Assembly: GCF_026768455.1 (NCBI RefSeq)
Contig: NZ_JAPPVQ010000013.1
Coordinates: 1 to 64,000 of the forward strand
Length of the DNA stretch: 64,000 nt
From: Candidatus Nitrosotenuis cloacae
Lineage (GTDB): Archaea; Thermoproteota; Nitrososphaeria; Nitrososphaerales; Nitrosopumilaceae
Reading direction: 5' to 3'
Positions 51,331 through 58,424 of the stretch are shown here, piece after piece (positions within the stretch are counted from its first letter, which is position 1; each line of letters opens with the position of its first letter). The notes under the pieces are model-generated. The model had not been told where the DNA came from. It saw nothing but the letters and a program-made list of their open reading frames with translations, and searched no databases. Both the position numbers and the translations under genes were made by a program.

Positions 51331-52783
51331 GAGAACGGGCGCAGTCGCCTTTTTCTATTGGCTCTGGGACGGACTTGAGAGGACCGTATTCACCGGAGTA
51401 AAGTTCTCATTTCCTTCAAGATTCGTAAGCCCGTTCGGCTTCCTCGGAATGCTGACATTTATCGTATTTGTAATACTTGGAATATCCGGGGCGCTGCTCA
51501 TGTTCTACTACATGCCCATTCTTGACAGGGCGTGGGACAGCGTGGCAAAGATAAACAACGTCGTGCCGTTTGGATTCCACATACGAAACATCCACTACCA
51601 CGGCTCAAACGCAATGGTACTGCTTGCCATATTGCACATGTACTATCAGTATTTCTCAGGAAGATACAAGATACGAAACGAGGTGCTCTGGGTGACAGGT
51701 GTCATACTGGGTACGGTGACCATCCTTGAGGCATTTACCGGTTACGATATAATATTTAGCGAAAGGGCGGAGCTTGCAATCTCAATTGCCGCATCCCTTA
51801 CCAACTCCATCCCGATTGCCGGGCCCGTCATACGGGACGCCATGTTCGGGTCGGGATTTAGCGACTTTGTGCTTAGGTTCTACGCCCAGCACGTGTTCAT
51901 CTTGCCTCTTGTAATGCTTGGATTAATGGCAGTCCACTTTCCAAGATTTCTGGTATTTGACGTGCCTATGGTCATGGCAATATCAGGTGCCATACTCATC
52001 ACCGGAGGCGTGTTCCCAATCGACATGGGATTCAAGTTCGAGCCCACCGTACCGCCTGGTATTACAGTTCCAGAGTGGTACCTGACAGGCCTGTACGCCT
52101 TTTTGAGGACCCAGTACGACAAGTTCGTAACAGGCGTGCTCTGGCCGGGCCTGTTCATAGGGGCGTTGCTGCTTGCGCCGTTCATAGACAGGTACAAAAA
52201 GTTCTCCTGGAAGGACCGCCCCATAATTACGGCATTTGGAATAACCGGAATTGCGCAGATAATGGTGACCACATACTGGGGATTCTACATCCCGTCGGAT
52301 ACTACCATCCCGCTGGTGCAGAGGCTGGTAATCGACCCGATATTCTTCTACTTGGTAATGATACTGCTAGTCCCGCTCGGCTTTGGCTTTAGCTACATGA
52401 TGATAAAGATGGCACAAGAGGCAGAAAGAAAGGCCAAGCTGAACAAGGACAAGGGACCAAAGAAGGTAGCGGAGATAAACCTGTCCCAGAAATGGCTCAA
52501 CTGGATAATCGTGGGGCTGATCGCATTCCAGGTGTACCTCAACATTGCTGCATACAACGCGGCAATCACCGGCCTGAACAACCTGTCGCTGTTCTTTACC
52601 GGACTGATACTGATAGTGTTTGCAGGCCTGTTCCACGTGTACAGGTATGCGATGAGCGAGGCAAAGAGGCCGCCACCACCGCCACCGGTGCAGGAGGCAA
52701 TCCCAGAAGCAATACCAGAGGCGGCGCCAGTAGAGGCGGCAAAGGAGCTCCCAGACGATGCTCCAAAACCCGAATCAAAATAA
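51311..52783 (+). CDS. Cytochrome b of complex III
   Basis: A 490-residue multispanning quinol oxidase subunit. Heme-ligand histidines are visible in FHIRNIHYHGSNAMV with ILHMYYQ for the first half, and RFYAQHVFILP with MAVHFPRF for the second. The quinol-site motif is PEWY (VPEWYLTGLYAF). The N-terminal four-helix cyt b6-like part is fused to the subunit IV-like part, plus extra helices. The C-terminal tail of about 40 residues is Pro/Ala/Glu-rich (KRPPPPPPVQEAIPEA). It sits between the Rieske and cupredoxin genes. Confidence 0.95.
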   Translation: MAVSLSRRTGAVAFFYWLWDGLERTVFTGVKFSFPSRFVSPFGFLGMLTFIVFVILGISGALLMFYYMPILDRAWDSVAKINNVVPFGFHIRNIHYHGSNAMVLLAILHMYYQYFSGRYKIRNEVLWVTGVILGTVTILEAFTGYDIIFSERAELAISIAASLTNSIPIAGPVIRDAMFGSGFSDFVLRFYAQHVFILPLVMLGLMAVHFPRFLVFDVPMVMAISGAILITGGVFPIDMGFKFEPTVPPGITVPEWYLTGLYAFLRTQYDKFVTGVLWPGLFIGALLLAPFIDRYKKFSWKDRPIITAFGITGIAQIMVTTYWGFYIPSDTTIPLVQRLVIDPIFFYLVMILLVPLGFGFSYMMIKMAQEAERKAKLNKDKGPKKVAEINLSQKWLNWIIVGLIAFQVYLNIAAYNAAITGLNNLSLFFTGLILIVFAGLFHVYRYAMSEAKRPPPPPPVQEAIPEAIPEAAPVEAAKELPDDAPKPESK

Positions 52784-52806
52784 TTTATTTCAAAAATTTT
52801 GACAAA

Positions 52807-52815
52807 GCTTATAAG
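52807..52815 (+). promoter_or_regulatory. TATA box of the cupredoxin gene
   Basis: GCTTATAAG ends 23 bp before the TTG start at 52839, so the transcript is probably leaderless. Confidence 0.45.
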
Positions 52816-52838
52816 ACTTTCAAAATCCCTCAGGATCG

Positions 52839-53306
52839 TTGAGCAACACGCCGACTTCCAGCCATGCATATGGAATTGGAGTTATAGCAGTAATAGTTGG
52901 AATATCAGTCGGCGTTGCATACTACCAGATGTACTATCTGCCGGAACTGTCCGCAAAGCCGGCAGTATCGCACGAGATACTAGAGCCAGTTGACACTGCA
53001 AAAATCGACATCATAATCGGCTCTGCAAGCGCGGATCAAAAGGACAACTTTGTGCCAAAGCTGGTAAACATCCAGCTCGGAGTGGACAACTTGGTAGTCT
53101 GGACCAACTCTGATGACACTGCGCACACAGTAACTCCTGACCACAGAATGGAGGACTCTTACAGCGGCGACTTTGGCTCGCCTGGGGTCATAAAGCCTGG
53201 CGAAACATACGAGTTCCTGTTTACAGAGGCTGCCGAGGTTGAATACCACTGCACACCACACCCGTGGATGAAGGGCAAGCTGGAAATCACAAAGCAGAGA
53301 TTCTAG
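52839..53306 (+). CDS. Membrane-anchored blue copper protein (plastocyanin-like)
   Basis: A 155-residue protein with an N-terminal anchor (GIGVIAVIVGISVGVAYY) and an external cupredoxin domain. All four type 1 copper ligands are present: H96 (DTAHTVT), C138, H141 and M144 (YHCTPHPWMKG). It lies right after Rieske and cytochrome b, and thaumarchaea lack cytochrome c, so it very likely is the electron carrier or third subunit of complex III. The TTG start at 52839 has its own TATA box. The last 4 nt overlap the convergent gene. Confidence 0.93.
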   Translation: MSNTPTSSHAYGIGVIAVIVGISVGVAYYQMYYLPELSAKPAVSHEILEPVDTAKIDIIIGSASADQKDNFVPKLVNIQLGVDNLVVWTNSDDTAHTVTPDHRMEDSYSGDFGSPGVIKPGETYEFLFTEAAEVEYHCTPHPWMKGKLEITKQRF

Positions 53307-53650
53307 GAATAACTGGCAAACAAGACGTCGCTTTCTATCTCCTTGTGCTGCTCTATGATTGATGCGCGAAACTTTACCTCGTGCCTTTTCTTTGGCTCAA
53401 ATGATATGGTGGCAGTAAACTCTGCCTTGTTGTCCGGCATCACGTCCTTGCTGATGAACAGCCTTGAGCTCTGAGACGACATCTTTTTTCCATTGCACGA
53501 CGTAAACACCATCAATTCGTTTGAGTCAAGAATCTGTGTGTTTAGAACCACGCTGTCGTACCGCCCCGTGTAGTTTACGGTTATGGTGCCGCAAATCTCG
53601 GCGTTCTGCCTGATCTCTTTTTCCCGTAAAATGATCTCTATTTCCTTCAC
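53303..53650 (-). CDS. Arrestin/beta-sandwich-like hypothetical protein
   Basis: From GTG 53650 (KEIEIILREKEIRQ) the product is about 115 residues of alternating strands (CGTITVNYTG, AEFTATISFEP, VKFRASIIEQHKEIESDV) that look like a single beta-sandwich, similar to arrestin-N or Spo0M-type domains. The frame continues upstream to 53725, but those residues seem unlikely to be coding. There is no signal or membrane segment. It ends in a 4-nt overlap with the cupredoxin gene. Its role is unknown. Confidence 0.6.
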   Translation of the reverse strand: MKEIEIILREKEIRQNAEICGTITVNYTGRYDSVVLNTQILDSNELMVFTSCNGKKMSSQSSRLFISKDVMPDNKAEFTATISFEPKKRHEVKFRASIIEQHKEIESDVLFASYS

Positions 53651-53770
53651 TGAGAACCAAAGTAATGATGCCGATAAATAATTTTTCAAGTGCGCCGAGT
53701 CTGCACTATAATAAAACACTTGCATGATTCTGTCTGTTTAATAAAAAATACAAATCGATTTTAAAAAAAC

Positions 53771-54043
53771 GTGCCAACCACCCGTGTGAGTTCCATAAAA
53801 GACGATCTAGTCTGTACGCCAAATCGCATCCAAGATTTCATCTCGGATCAGGCAGAGCCCACAATACACGATCTGGACAGAATAGACATGCTGTTCGGCC
53901 AACCAAGGCACCAAGGTTTTACATCTGGCGAACAGTCACCATACGAGGCTGGCAGAAAAACAGACTGGAATTTCAGGCCGGACTCGCACGTCATAAGATA
54001 TTACCTGCATCTGAAAAACATGGCAAGGCTGTCTTATTCCTAA
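53771..54043 (+). CDS. Small hypothetical protein
   Basis: A 90-residue soluble protein, starting with GTG at 53771 just downstream of a TATA-like GATTTTAAAA. Composition is balanced and protein-like (RIQDFISDQAEPTIHDLDRI). It has no cysteine cluster or membrane segment and ends in a 4-nt overlap with the convergent gene at 54040. I do not recognise it; the promoter position is the best support. Confidence 0.5.
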   Translation: MPTTRVSSIKDDLVCTPNRIQDFISDQAEPTIHDLDRIDMLFGQPRHQGFTSGEQSPYEAGRKTDWNFRPDSHVIRYYLHLKNMARLSYS

Positions 54044-54366
54044 CTGGCCTCAGACTGAGAGTAATACCACAGTATGTTGATCAGATTGAATGCCGCCGGA
54101 AAATACAGGGAGACCCACAGCATTATCCTGACATCCTTCTTTTTCTTGAACATCCACACGGCACTCAATGCCCTCAGGTATGCAAACGCCACCAATGTTG
54201 CAGGAATTAGACCAATCTGGGTTGGAAACAGCACGGATATCAGCGGATTCATCTCTGAGAAGCCAAGCTGCAGCGCAAAGATTGTAGTCACCGCATCAGC
54301 AATTCCGGCATGGATGAAATACGGATAGACAAACGCCTGCACCAGTTTTTCTTTTATTGTTTTCAT
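54040..54366 (-). CDS. DUF5658-like small membrane protein
   Basis: The 108 residues have three predicted membrane helices. The first contains AGIADAVTTIFALQLGFSEM followed by NPLI, matching the D-xx-TT...G-x-x-E-x-NP pattern I associate with DUF5658 proteins. The basic KKKKD loop lies on the cytoplasmic side. The function of the family is unknown. It is transcribed alone. Confidence 0.65.
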   Translation of the reverse strand: MKTIKEKLVQAFVYPYFIHAGIADAVTTIFALQLGFSEMNPLISVLFPTQIGLIPATLVAFAYLRALSAVWMFKKKKDVRIMLWVSLYFPAAFNLINILWYYSQSEAS

Positions 54367-54371
54367 GGTTT

Positions 54372-54444
54372 GCTGGCAAAATCCGCCCTAATCTGACAAC
54401 AGTATGCTGGTAGGCAAGCTCTTCTGAATTTGTGTTTTGCCAGC
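54372..54444. repeat. 73-nt inverted-repeat structure
   Basis: GCTGGCAAAA (54372-54381) and TTTTGCCAGC (54435-54444) are exact reverse complements, enclosing 53 nt with further GCTGG and GGCAAGC copies. It may be a structured RNA or a terminator-like fold. Confidence 0.3.
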
Positions 54445-54651
54445 GGTTCTAGTAATTTTGCAAGAATGCGATGTTGACGACATGACTGGTTACGATGGCC
54501 TTGGAATTCTATTAAACATGTTTGAGAATGCAAGAATCTGTTACAGGGACATAAACTAGAATCCTAATTGTTTTCTGTTAAACATTAAGATTGCAGATCG
54601 TGCTGGAATGACGTCTGCAAAAATCTTGCGAGCCACTTTGAACTCCAAAAG

Positions 54652-54664
54652 CGGGCCAGAAGGG
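54652..54664 (-). repeat. Partial copy of the tRNA-Arg 3' end (att-like repeat)
   Basis: CGGGCCAGAAGGG here is identical to 55418-55430, which is the discriminator base, the 3' acceptor strand and part of the T stem of tRNA-Arg. Counting further into the T-loop, 16 of 20 positions match. Such duplications are left when an element integrates into a tRNA 3' end. Confidence 0.45.
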
Positions 54665-54703
54665 ATTGTAATGCATTTTTGGAATTAAAATTTGTGCGCA
54701 GTG

Positions 54704-54820
54704 TTATTGTTTGTAGAGATCGTCTTTTCTTTCTAAACCCAGAGCCTCAAATAATTTATCGTGTTCGCTCACAAATTTTTCAACGAATGTTTCCAGATCT
54801 TTTTTGTTATCTAGGTTCAT
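54704..54820 (-). CDS. 38-residue charged peptide coupled to the Doc-like gene
   Basis: ATG at 54820 overlaps the TGA of the Doc-like gene as ATGA, and the frame runs 38 codons to TAA at 54704. The peptide is acidic to neutral and looks like a single amphipathic helix pair (DLETFVEKFVSEHDKLFEAL). It has the length and helicity of a Fic-inhibiting antitoxin fragment, though antitoxins of Doc usually precede the toxin. I do not recognise the family; the stop-start overlap is the main evidence. Confidence 0.5.
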   Translation of the reverse strand: MNLDNKKDLETFVEKFVSEHDKLFEALGLERKDDLYKQ

Positions 54821-55269
54821 GATCTGCTTGAGTGTTTTCTTATATATAAGATTATTTTGTCAATTACTTGCCTGTCTAGCTGACCGCGCTCTTCTTGAAT
54901 ATCAAACAAAAGCTGTCTCAATTCCGGATTTTCGTTTTGCGGTATGTTGAGTTGATAGTCATTTTGTAAGAGAAAAACAGTGCCGGTCAAAATTGCAGTT
55001 CTTTTATTTGCGCCACTAAAAGCTTGACACCATGCTAATCCGCCAACAAGATAAGCAGCTTTTTCAACTAATGCCTGCTCAAAAGACAGATCATTGGCAG
55101 AATTTTTGACTATTGTTAAAACCTCATCAAGTCTGTCTGTACCTACATCTACGAATTCAAGCTTTTCGGGATGTCTTTGATTCCACATTTTAATTATTTT
55201 CTGGTTTATTGTAATTATCTTCTCTCTATCAACATAGAGGATTTTTTTCAATGATTTGTATAAAATCAC
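54817..55269 (-). CDS. Doc-like Fic-fold protein with Gln in place of the catalytic His
   Basis: 150 residues. The region AWCQAFSGANKRTAILTGTV aligns with the Doc/Fic core HxFx(N/D)xNKRTA. F84, N88, K89 and R90 are kept, but the catalytic histidine position is Gln82 (codon CAA). Active Doc phosphorylates EF-Tu/EF1A and Fic proteins AMPylate targets; without the histidine the protein is probably inactive or has a changed activity. The gene is clearly AT-richer than its neighbours and has a TATA-like GTATTTAATATTC just upstream. It lies between tRNA-Arg and a duplicated tRNA end, which suggests horizontal acquisition. Confidence 0.75.
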   Translation of the reverse strand: MILYKSLKKILYVDREKIITINQKIIKMWNQRHPEKLEFVDVGTDRLDEVLTIVKNSANDLSFEQALVEKAAYLVGGLAWCQAFSGANKRTAILTGTVFLLQNDYQLNIPQNENPELRQLLFDIQEERGQLDRQVIDKIILYIRKHSSRS

Positions 55270-55417
55270 AGTCGAATATTAAATACGCAAACCACATGGA
55301 TTGACTCAATACTGCGAACGTGTGTAACGTACTAAAAAACAGCTATTGGCTCTGTACGATATACTCCTAATGACTTGGAAAAATTGGCCGAGTCCTTGTT
55401 TATGTTCAGAAATGGAA

Positions 55418-55492
55418 CGGGCCAGAAGGGCTTCGATCCCTTGACCACTGGATTAGAAGTCCAGCACTCTATCCAAGCTGAGCTACCGGCCC
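55418..55492 (-). tRNA. tRNA-Arg (UCU)
   Basis: Minus strand, 75 nt, no intron. The acceptor arm is GGGCCGG/CTGGCCC with one G-U pair, the anticodon stem is CTGGA/TCCAG with loop CTTCTAA giving anticodon TCT, and the discriminator is G; CCA is not encoded. The T-loop is ATCGAAG, with A instead of T at position 54, which is unusual. The D stem closes with a G-U pair. Its 3' end is duplicated 766 bp away at 54652. Confidence 0.93.
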
Positions 55493-55549
55493 AAGAATTT
55501 CACAAGTTGCTGGCATTAAAAACATACCGCGCTACTTCAAATGTGGTGC

Positions 55550-56377
55550 TCAGACCCACCTCTTCTGGTTAGAGTCGCGAATCATCTTGAAGAGAAACTG
55601 CTGCGAGTATCCGGCATACGGCCCGAAATAGTCCACCAGTTCGTCATGGAGCAAGCGGTATTTTTTGTCAGTCAGGGCCTTACCCTCAAATGAGAACCTT
55701 CTTGGATAATACTCCTGCAGGCTGCGTATGATCCAGCGGTCCAGCGGGAACGCCTCCATCTTTTCAAGCGAGAACAACAAAATGCAGTCTGCCACCTTGT
55801 TTCCAATCCCGCTAATCTTGAGCAGCTCGGATTTTGCCGTGTGATAGTCAGTCTTCTTCAAAAACGCAAAGTCCACCTCCCCGCTGTCTGCGGCCCTTGC
55901 AGCGTCATACACATAGTCCGTCCTGTACCCAAGCCCGCACGATCTCAGCTCCTGCCTGCTTGCCCCTGCCAGACCGTCCGGCGTTGGAAACAGGTGGAAC
56001 TCTATTCCGTCAAACGTCACCTTTTTTCCAAACCTTTCTGCAATCTTTGAGAGCGACAGCCTGATGTTCTGTATGTTAGAGTTGGCAGATGTGATAAACG
56101 AGATATAGCACTGAAACGGGTCCTGCCTGAGCAGCCGCAACCCGGGAAACCTCCTTACGCCATTTCGTATCGTACCGTCCCTTGAGATCTCCTCTGATAT
56201 CTTGGCAAAGTCGTCCTTTGTCCTAAAAAAGTCCGAGCCGTCCCTTCTGTATGATCTCACACCTGACGGACCTGCGCATATGACGTTCTGGCCGTCTATT
56301 CCGTACCACAAATCGCCAAGTCTCCGCCAGAGAAACACCTGGCCGCTGTTGATTGTATGGTCTAAGTTTATCTGCAT
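55550..56377 (-). CDS. ogg: 8-oxoguanine DNA glycosylase/lyase (OGG1 family)
   Basis: Base excision repair enzyme removing 8-oxoguanine. The 275 residues match the OGG1 family: an N-terminal domain (TINSGQVFLWRR), DPFQCYISFITSANSNIQNI, a helix-hairpin-helix (KISGIGNKVADCILLFSL) with catalytic K194, and the general acid/base D213 in FPLDRWI. It shares a TAATG junction with the upstream beta-CASP gene and is cotranscribed with it. Confidence 0.92.
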   Translation of the reverse strand: MQINLDHTINSGQVFLWRRLGDLWYGIDGQNVICAGPSGVRSYRRDGSDFFRTKDDFAKISEEISRDGTIRNGVRRFPGLRLLRQDPFQCYISFITSANSNIQNIRLSLSKIAERFGKKVTFDGIEFHLFPTPDGLAGASRQELRSCGLGYRTDYVYDAARAADSGEVDFAFLKKTDYHTAKSELLKISGIGNKVADCILLFSLEKMEAFPLDRWIIRSLQEYYPRRFSFEGKALTDKKYRLLHDELVDYFGPYAGYSQQFLFKMIRDSNQKRWV

Positions 56378-57633
56378 TATACCGTGACTATCTCGCCTAT
56401 CTCAGGGGCGTGCGCGTCAAGGCCGAACTTTTCATGAATCTCCTCTGCAAACTTTATGCACGATTGCCCGTCCCCGTGGATGGTCAGGACCTTCGGGTTC
56501 CCCTCTATTCTCTTTACCACCTCAAACAGGGCGTTTCTGTCAGAATGCCCTGAAAACTCAAACTGGCGAACCTGCGCCTCGGCCTTTTTCTCCCTTCCCT
56601 GGATGGTCACCTTTCCTGTGTCAAGGAGCCTCCTTCCCGGCGTGCCCTCGCCCTGGTACGAAACAAGGGCGATTCCGTTCTTTTTATCAAACGCCAGCTC
56701 CTGCAAATAGAACACGGCGTTTCCTCCAACCAGCATCCCTGCAGGCGAGATTACCACGCACGGCTCGTCTAGCTCCCTTACCCTTTCCTTGTGGTTTTTT
56801 ATCCACACGGTATTGTGCACTGCGTCTGCAAACACCTTGTAGTCCCTCAAGTAATCAGGATACCTCAGTATGACCTCGTTTACCTTTAGCGCCATTCCGT
56901 CCATCACTATCTTGTGCTTGAACTTGGCATTCTTCAAAACGCACGCAATCTCCTGCGACCTTTCCACCGAAAACGACGGAATGAACAGCGTGCCCTTTTG
57001 GTCCAGTATCTCGTTTGCAAACTCGATGAGCTTCTCCTCGGACTCTTTTCTTGGCATCTGTGTTGTCTGGGAGTAGGTGCTCTCTGTAATCAAAAGGTCG
57101 ACCTTTCCGACATCCAAGTCCGCCTCGTTTAGCATCCTAGAGCCGTTCAGGTTGATATCCGCAGTGTAGAATATTTTTTTATTTTCAGACTCGACAACTA
57201 CCGAGCTTCCGCCTACTACGTGCCCAGAGTCGCGAAGCTCAAACGACGTGTTGCCGTGTCGTATCTTTTGCTTGTAGCCAATCTCGACTGCGTGGCTGTA
57301 CATTCTGTTCACCTCCGGAAGGCCGAACGGGTGCGCGTCCTTTTCGAGTCTGAGCATGTCCTCAATTAGCAGCCTGCTGAGATCAAATGTCGGGGGAGTG
57401 GCATACACGTCGCACCCACCGCTCACATACATCATGGGAACGTAACCTGAATGGTCAAGGTGCGCATGCGTTACAACTATTCCGTCCACCTCCTTTGGCA
57501 TCACGTGCAGCGGCGGCTGCGGATTCCTTCCAAGGTTTACGCCATAATCCAAAAGATAGTTTGCCCCGTCGCCGTTTACCAAAAATCCCGATCGTCCTAC
57601 CTCGCGCCCCGCCCCGAGAACTTTAACTTTCAA
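56377..57633 (-). CDS. Beta-CASP metallo-beta-lactamase ribonuclease (aCPSF2-like)
   Basis: A 418-residue RNA-processing nuclease with the zinc motif THAHLDHSG (H56, H58, D60, H61), DSGHVVGGSS, YTADINLNGS, and a beta-CASP domain with LITESTYSQT, FIPSFSVERSQE and FSGHSDRNAL. There are no N-terminal KH domains, so it belongs with the aCPSF2 type rather than the terminator nuclease aCPSF1. Endo- and 5'-3' exonuclease activity on RNA is known for the family. It starts the operon with ogg. Confidence 0.9.
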   Translation of the reverse strand: MKVKVLGAGREVGRSGFLVNGDGANYLLDYGVNLGRNPQPPLHVMPKEVDGIVVTHAHLDHSGYVPMMYVSGGCDVYATPPTFDLSRLLIEDMLRLEKDAHPFGLPEVNRMYSHAVEIGYKQKIRHGNTSFELRDSGHVVGGSSVVVESENKKIFYTADINLNGSRMLNEADLDVGKVDLLITESTYSQTTQMPRKESEEKLIEFANEILDQKGTLFIPSFSVERSQEIACVLKNAKFKHKIVMDGMALKVNEVILRYPDYLRDYKVFADAVHNTVWIKNHKERVRELDEPCVVISPAGMLVGGNAVFYLQELAFDKKNGIALVSYQGEGTPGRRLLDTGKVTIQGREKKAEAQVRQFEFSGHSDRNALFEVVKRIEGNPKVLTIHGDGQSCIKFAEEIHEKFGLDAHAPEIGEIVTV

Positions 57634-57744
57634 GATTCAACTTCATTTTCGTCTATCTTAAAAGCTTGCCACTGCACCGGCGATCATTCCGTTTACAATG
57701 TAATCTTCAAAAGCTTTAATTAGTCATACCTAAGATCCACTCCT

Positions 57745-57957
57745 ATGGGTAGAACTTTTGACCAATGGTGGAATTCAATCCCGGCAGACCTACGCAGCAA
57801 AGTGCGCGCAGGCGACGAGGGAAACAAACCACTGCTAAACCAGATTAACTGGGTTTGGGTAAAGAATCTGATGGATAAAAGAGCTGACTTGAATCCAACC
57901 GCAGCAGAACTGCTGGACTGGGTAACAAGCGGCCAAATAGATGCAATGCGAAAGTAA
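57745..57957 (+). CDS. Small conserved Trp-rich protein (hypothetical)
   Basis: A 70-residue soluble protein with five Trp residues (FDQWWNSIP, INWVWVKNL, LLDWVTSG) and a helical pattern. A TATA-like GCTTTAATTA lies about 25 bp upstream of ATG 57745. I recall near-identical short proteins in other thaumarchaea, but no function. It stands alone before the ferredoxin gene. Confidence 0.65.
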   Translation: MGRTFDQWWNSIPADLRSKVRAGDEGNKPLLNQINWVWVKNLMDKRADLNPTAAELLDWVTSGQIDAMRK

Positions 57958-58045
57958 AGCACCATCTGGATATCTTTTTTATATTTTGAATTATTTTGTT
58001 TTGATGCGATCAAATTCTATAACACTGTTAACTTTTTGAATCATA

Positions 58046-58055
58046 GTTTAAATAG
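58046..58055 (+). promoter_or_regulatory. TATA-like box of the ferredoxin gene
   Basis: GTTTAAATAG, about 33 bp upstream of ATG 58088 in a very AT-rich gap. Confidence 0.4.
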
Positions 58056-58087
58056 TTACGAACTACTGATCAAAACAAGTGAAATAA

Positions 58088-58390
58088 ATGCCAATAGCAA
58101 TACTTCCAGACGTTGACGAGCAAAGATGTATTGGCTGCGCACTATGCGTAGAGATCTGTACATCACTCGGCCCAGACGTACTCCGTGTAAAGCCGGTAGA
58201 AGGCTGGAAGAGAGGTAAAGCATTCGTATTTTACCCAGAAAGATGCATCTCCGACGGAGCATGCATCGGCGTTTGCCCAACAAAGGCAATCTTCTGGATG
58301 AGACCGATGAATTACACCGCTGGACAACCAGTACCTCTTCACAAGAACGGAGTATTCGTAAAAGGCTGGGCAGAAGACGCGGGCCTATAA
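58088..58390 (+). CDS. Two-cluster ferredoxin with one Asp replacing a cluster Cys
   Basis: A 100-residue iron-sulfur electron carrier. The first motif is C14-x2-C17-x2-C20-x3-C24; the second is C53-x2-D56-x2-C59-x3-C63-P. The Asp at 56 takes the place of the usual second cysteine, as in some archaeal ferredoxins with a [3Fe-4S] or Asp-ligated [4Fe-4S] cluster. A C-terminal extension of about 30 residues is present. The gene has its own promoter and a T-rich terminator. It is probably a main low-potential electron carrier. Confidence 0.9.
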   Translation: MPIAILPDVDEQRCIGCALCVEICTSLGPDVLRVKPVEGWKRGKAFVFYPERCISDGACIGVCPTKAIFWMRPMNYTAGQPVPLHKNGVFVKGWAEDAGL

Positions 58391-58396
58391 GCCGCT

Positions 58397-58424
58397 TCTT
58401 TAGCCTTTTTTCTTTATTTTTGTT
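58397..58424 (+). terminator. T-rich terminator after the ferredoxin gene
   Basis: T-tracts start 7 bp after the ferredoxin stop and lie inside the 3' end of the convergent tgtA, so the two transcripts end against each other. Confidence 0.45.

Larger units (their letters stand above)
54367..54703. other. 337-bp intergenic region without a supported gene
   Basis: I see no convincing gene. It holds a perfect 10-bp inverted repeat (54372-54381 with 54435-54444) and, at 54652-54664, a 13-bp copy of the 3' end of the tRNA-Arg gene at 55418. One short frame ending at the TAG near 54559 is too short to support. Confidence 0.55.

Noticed and set aside
54434-54562. Short plus-strand frame of about 40 codons
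   Set aside because: It has only a TTG start, no promoter or ribosome-binding site, and overlaps the inverted-repeat arm.
57996-58078. 10-bp inverted repeat TTGTTTTGAT / ATCAAAACAA
   Set aside because: It lies in a very AT-rich gap, where such matches arise easily, and it straddles the ferredoxin promoter; I do not claim a structure.
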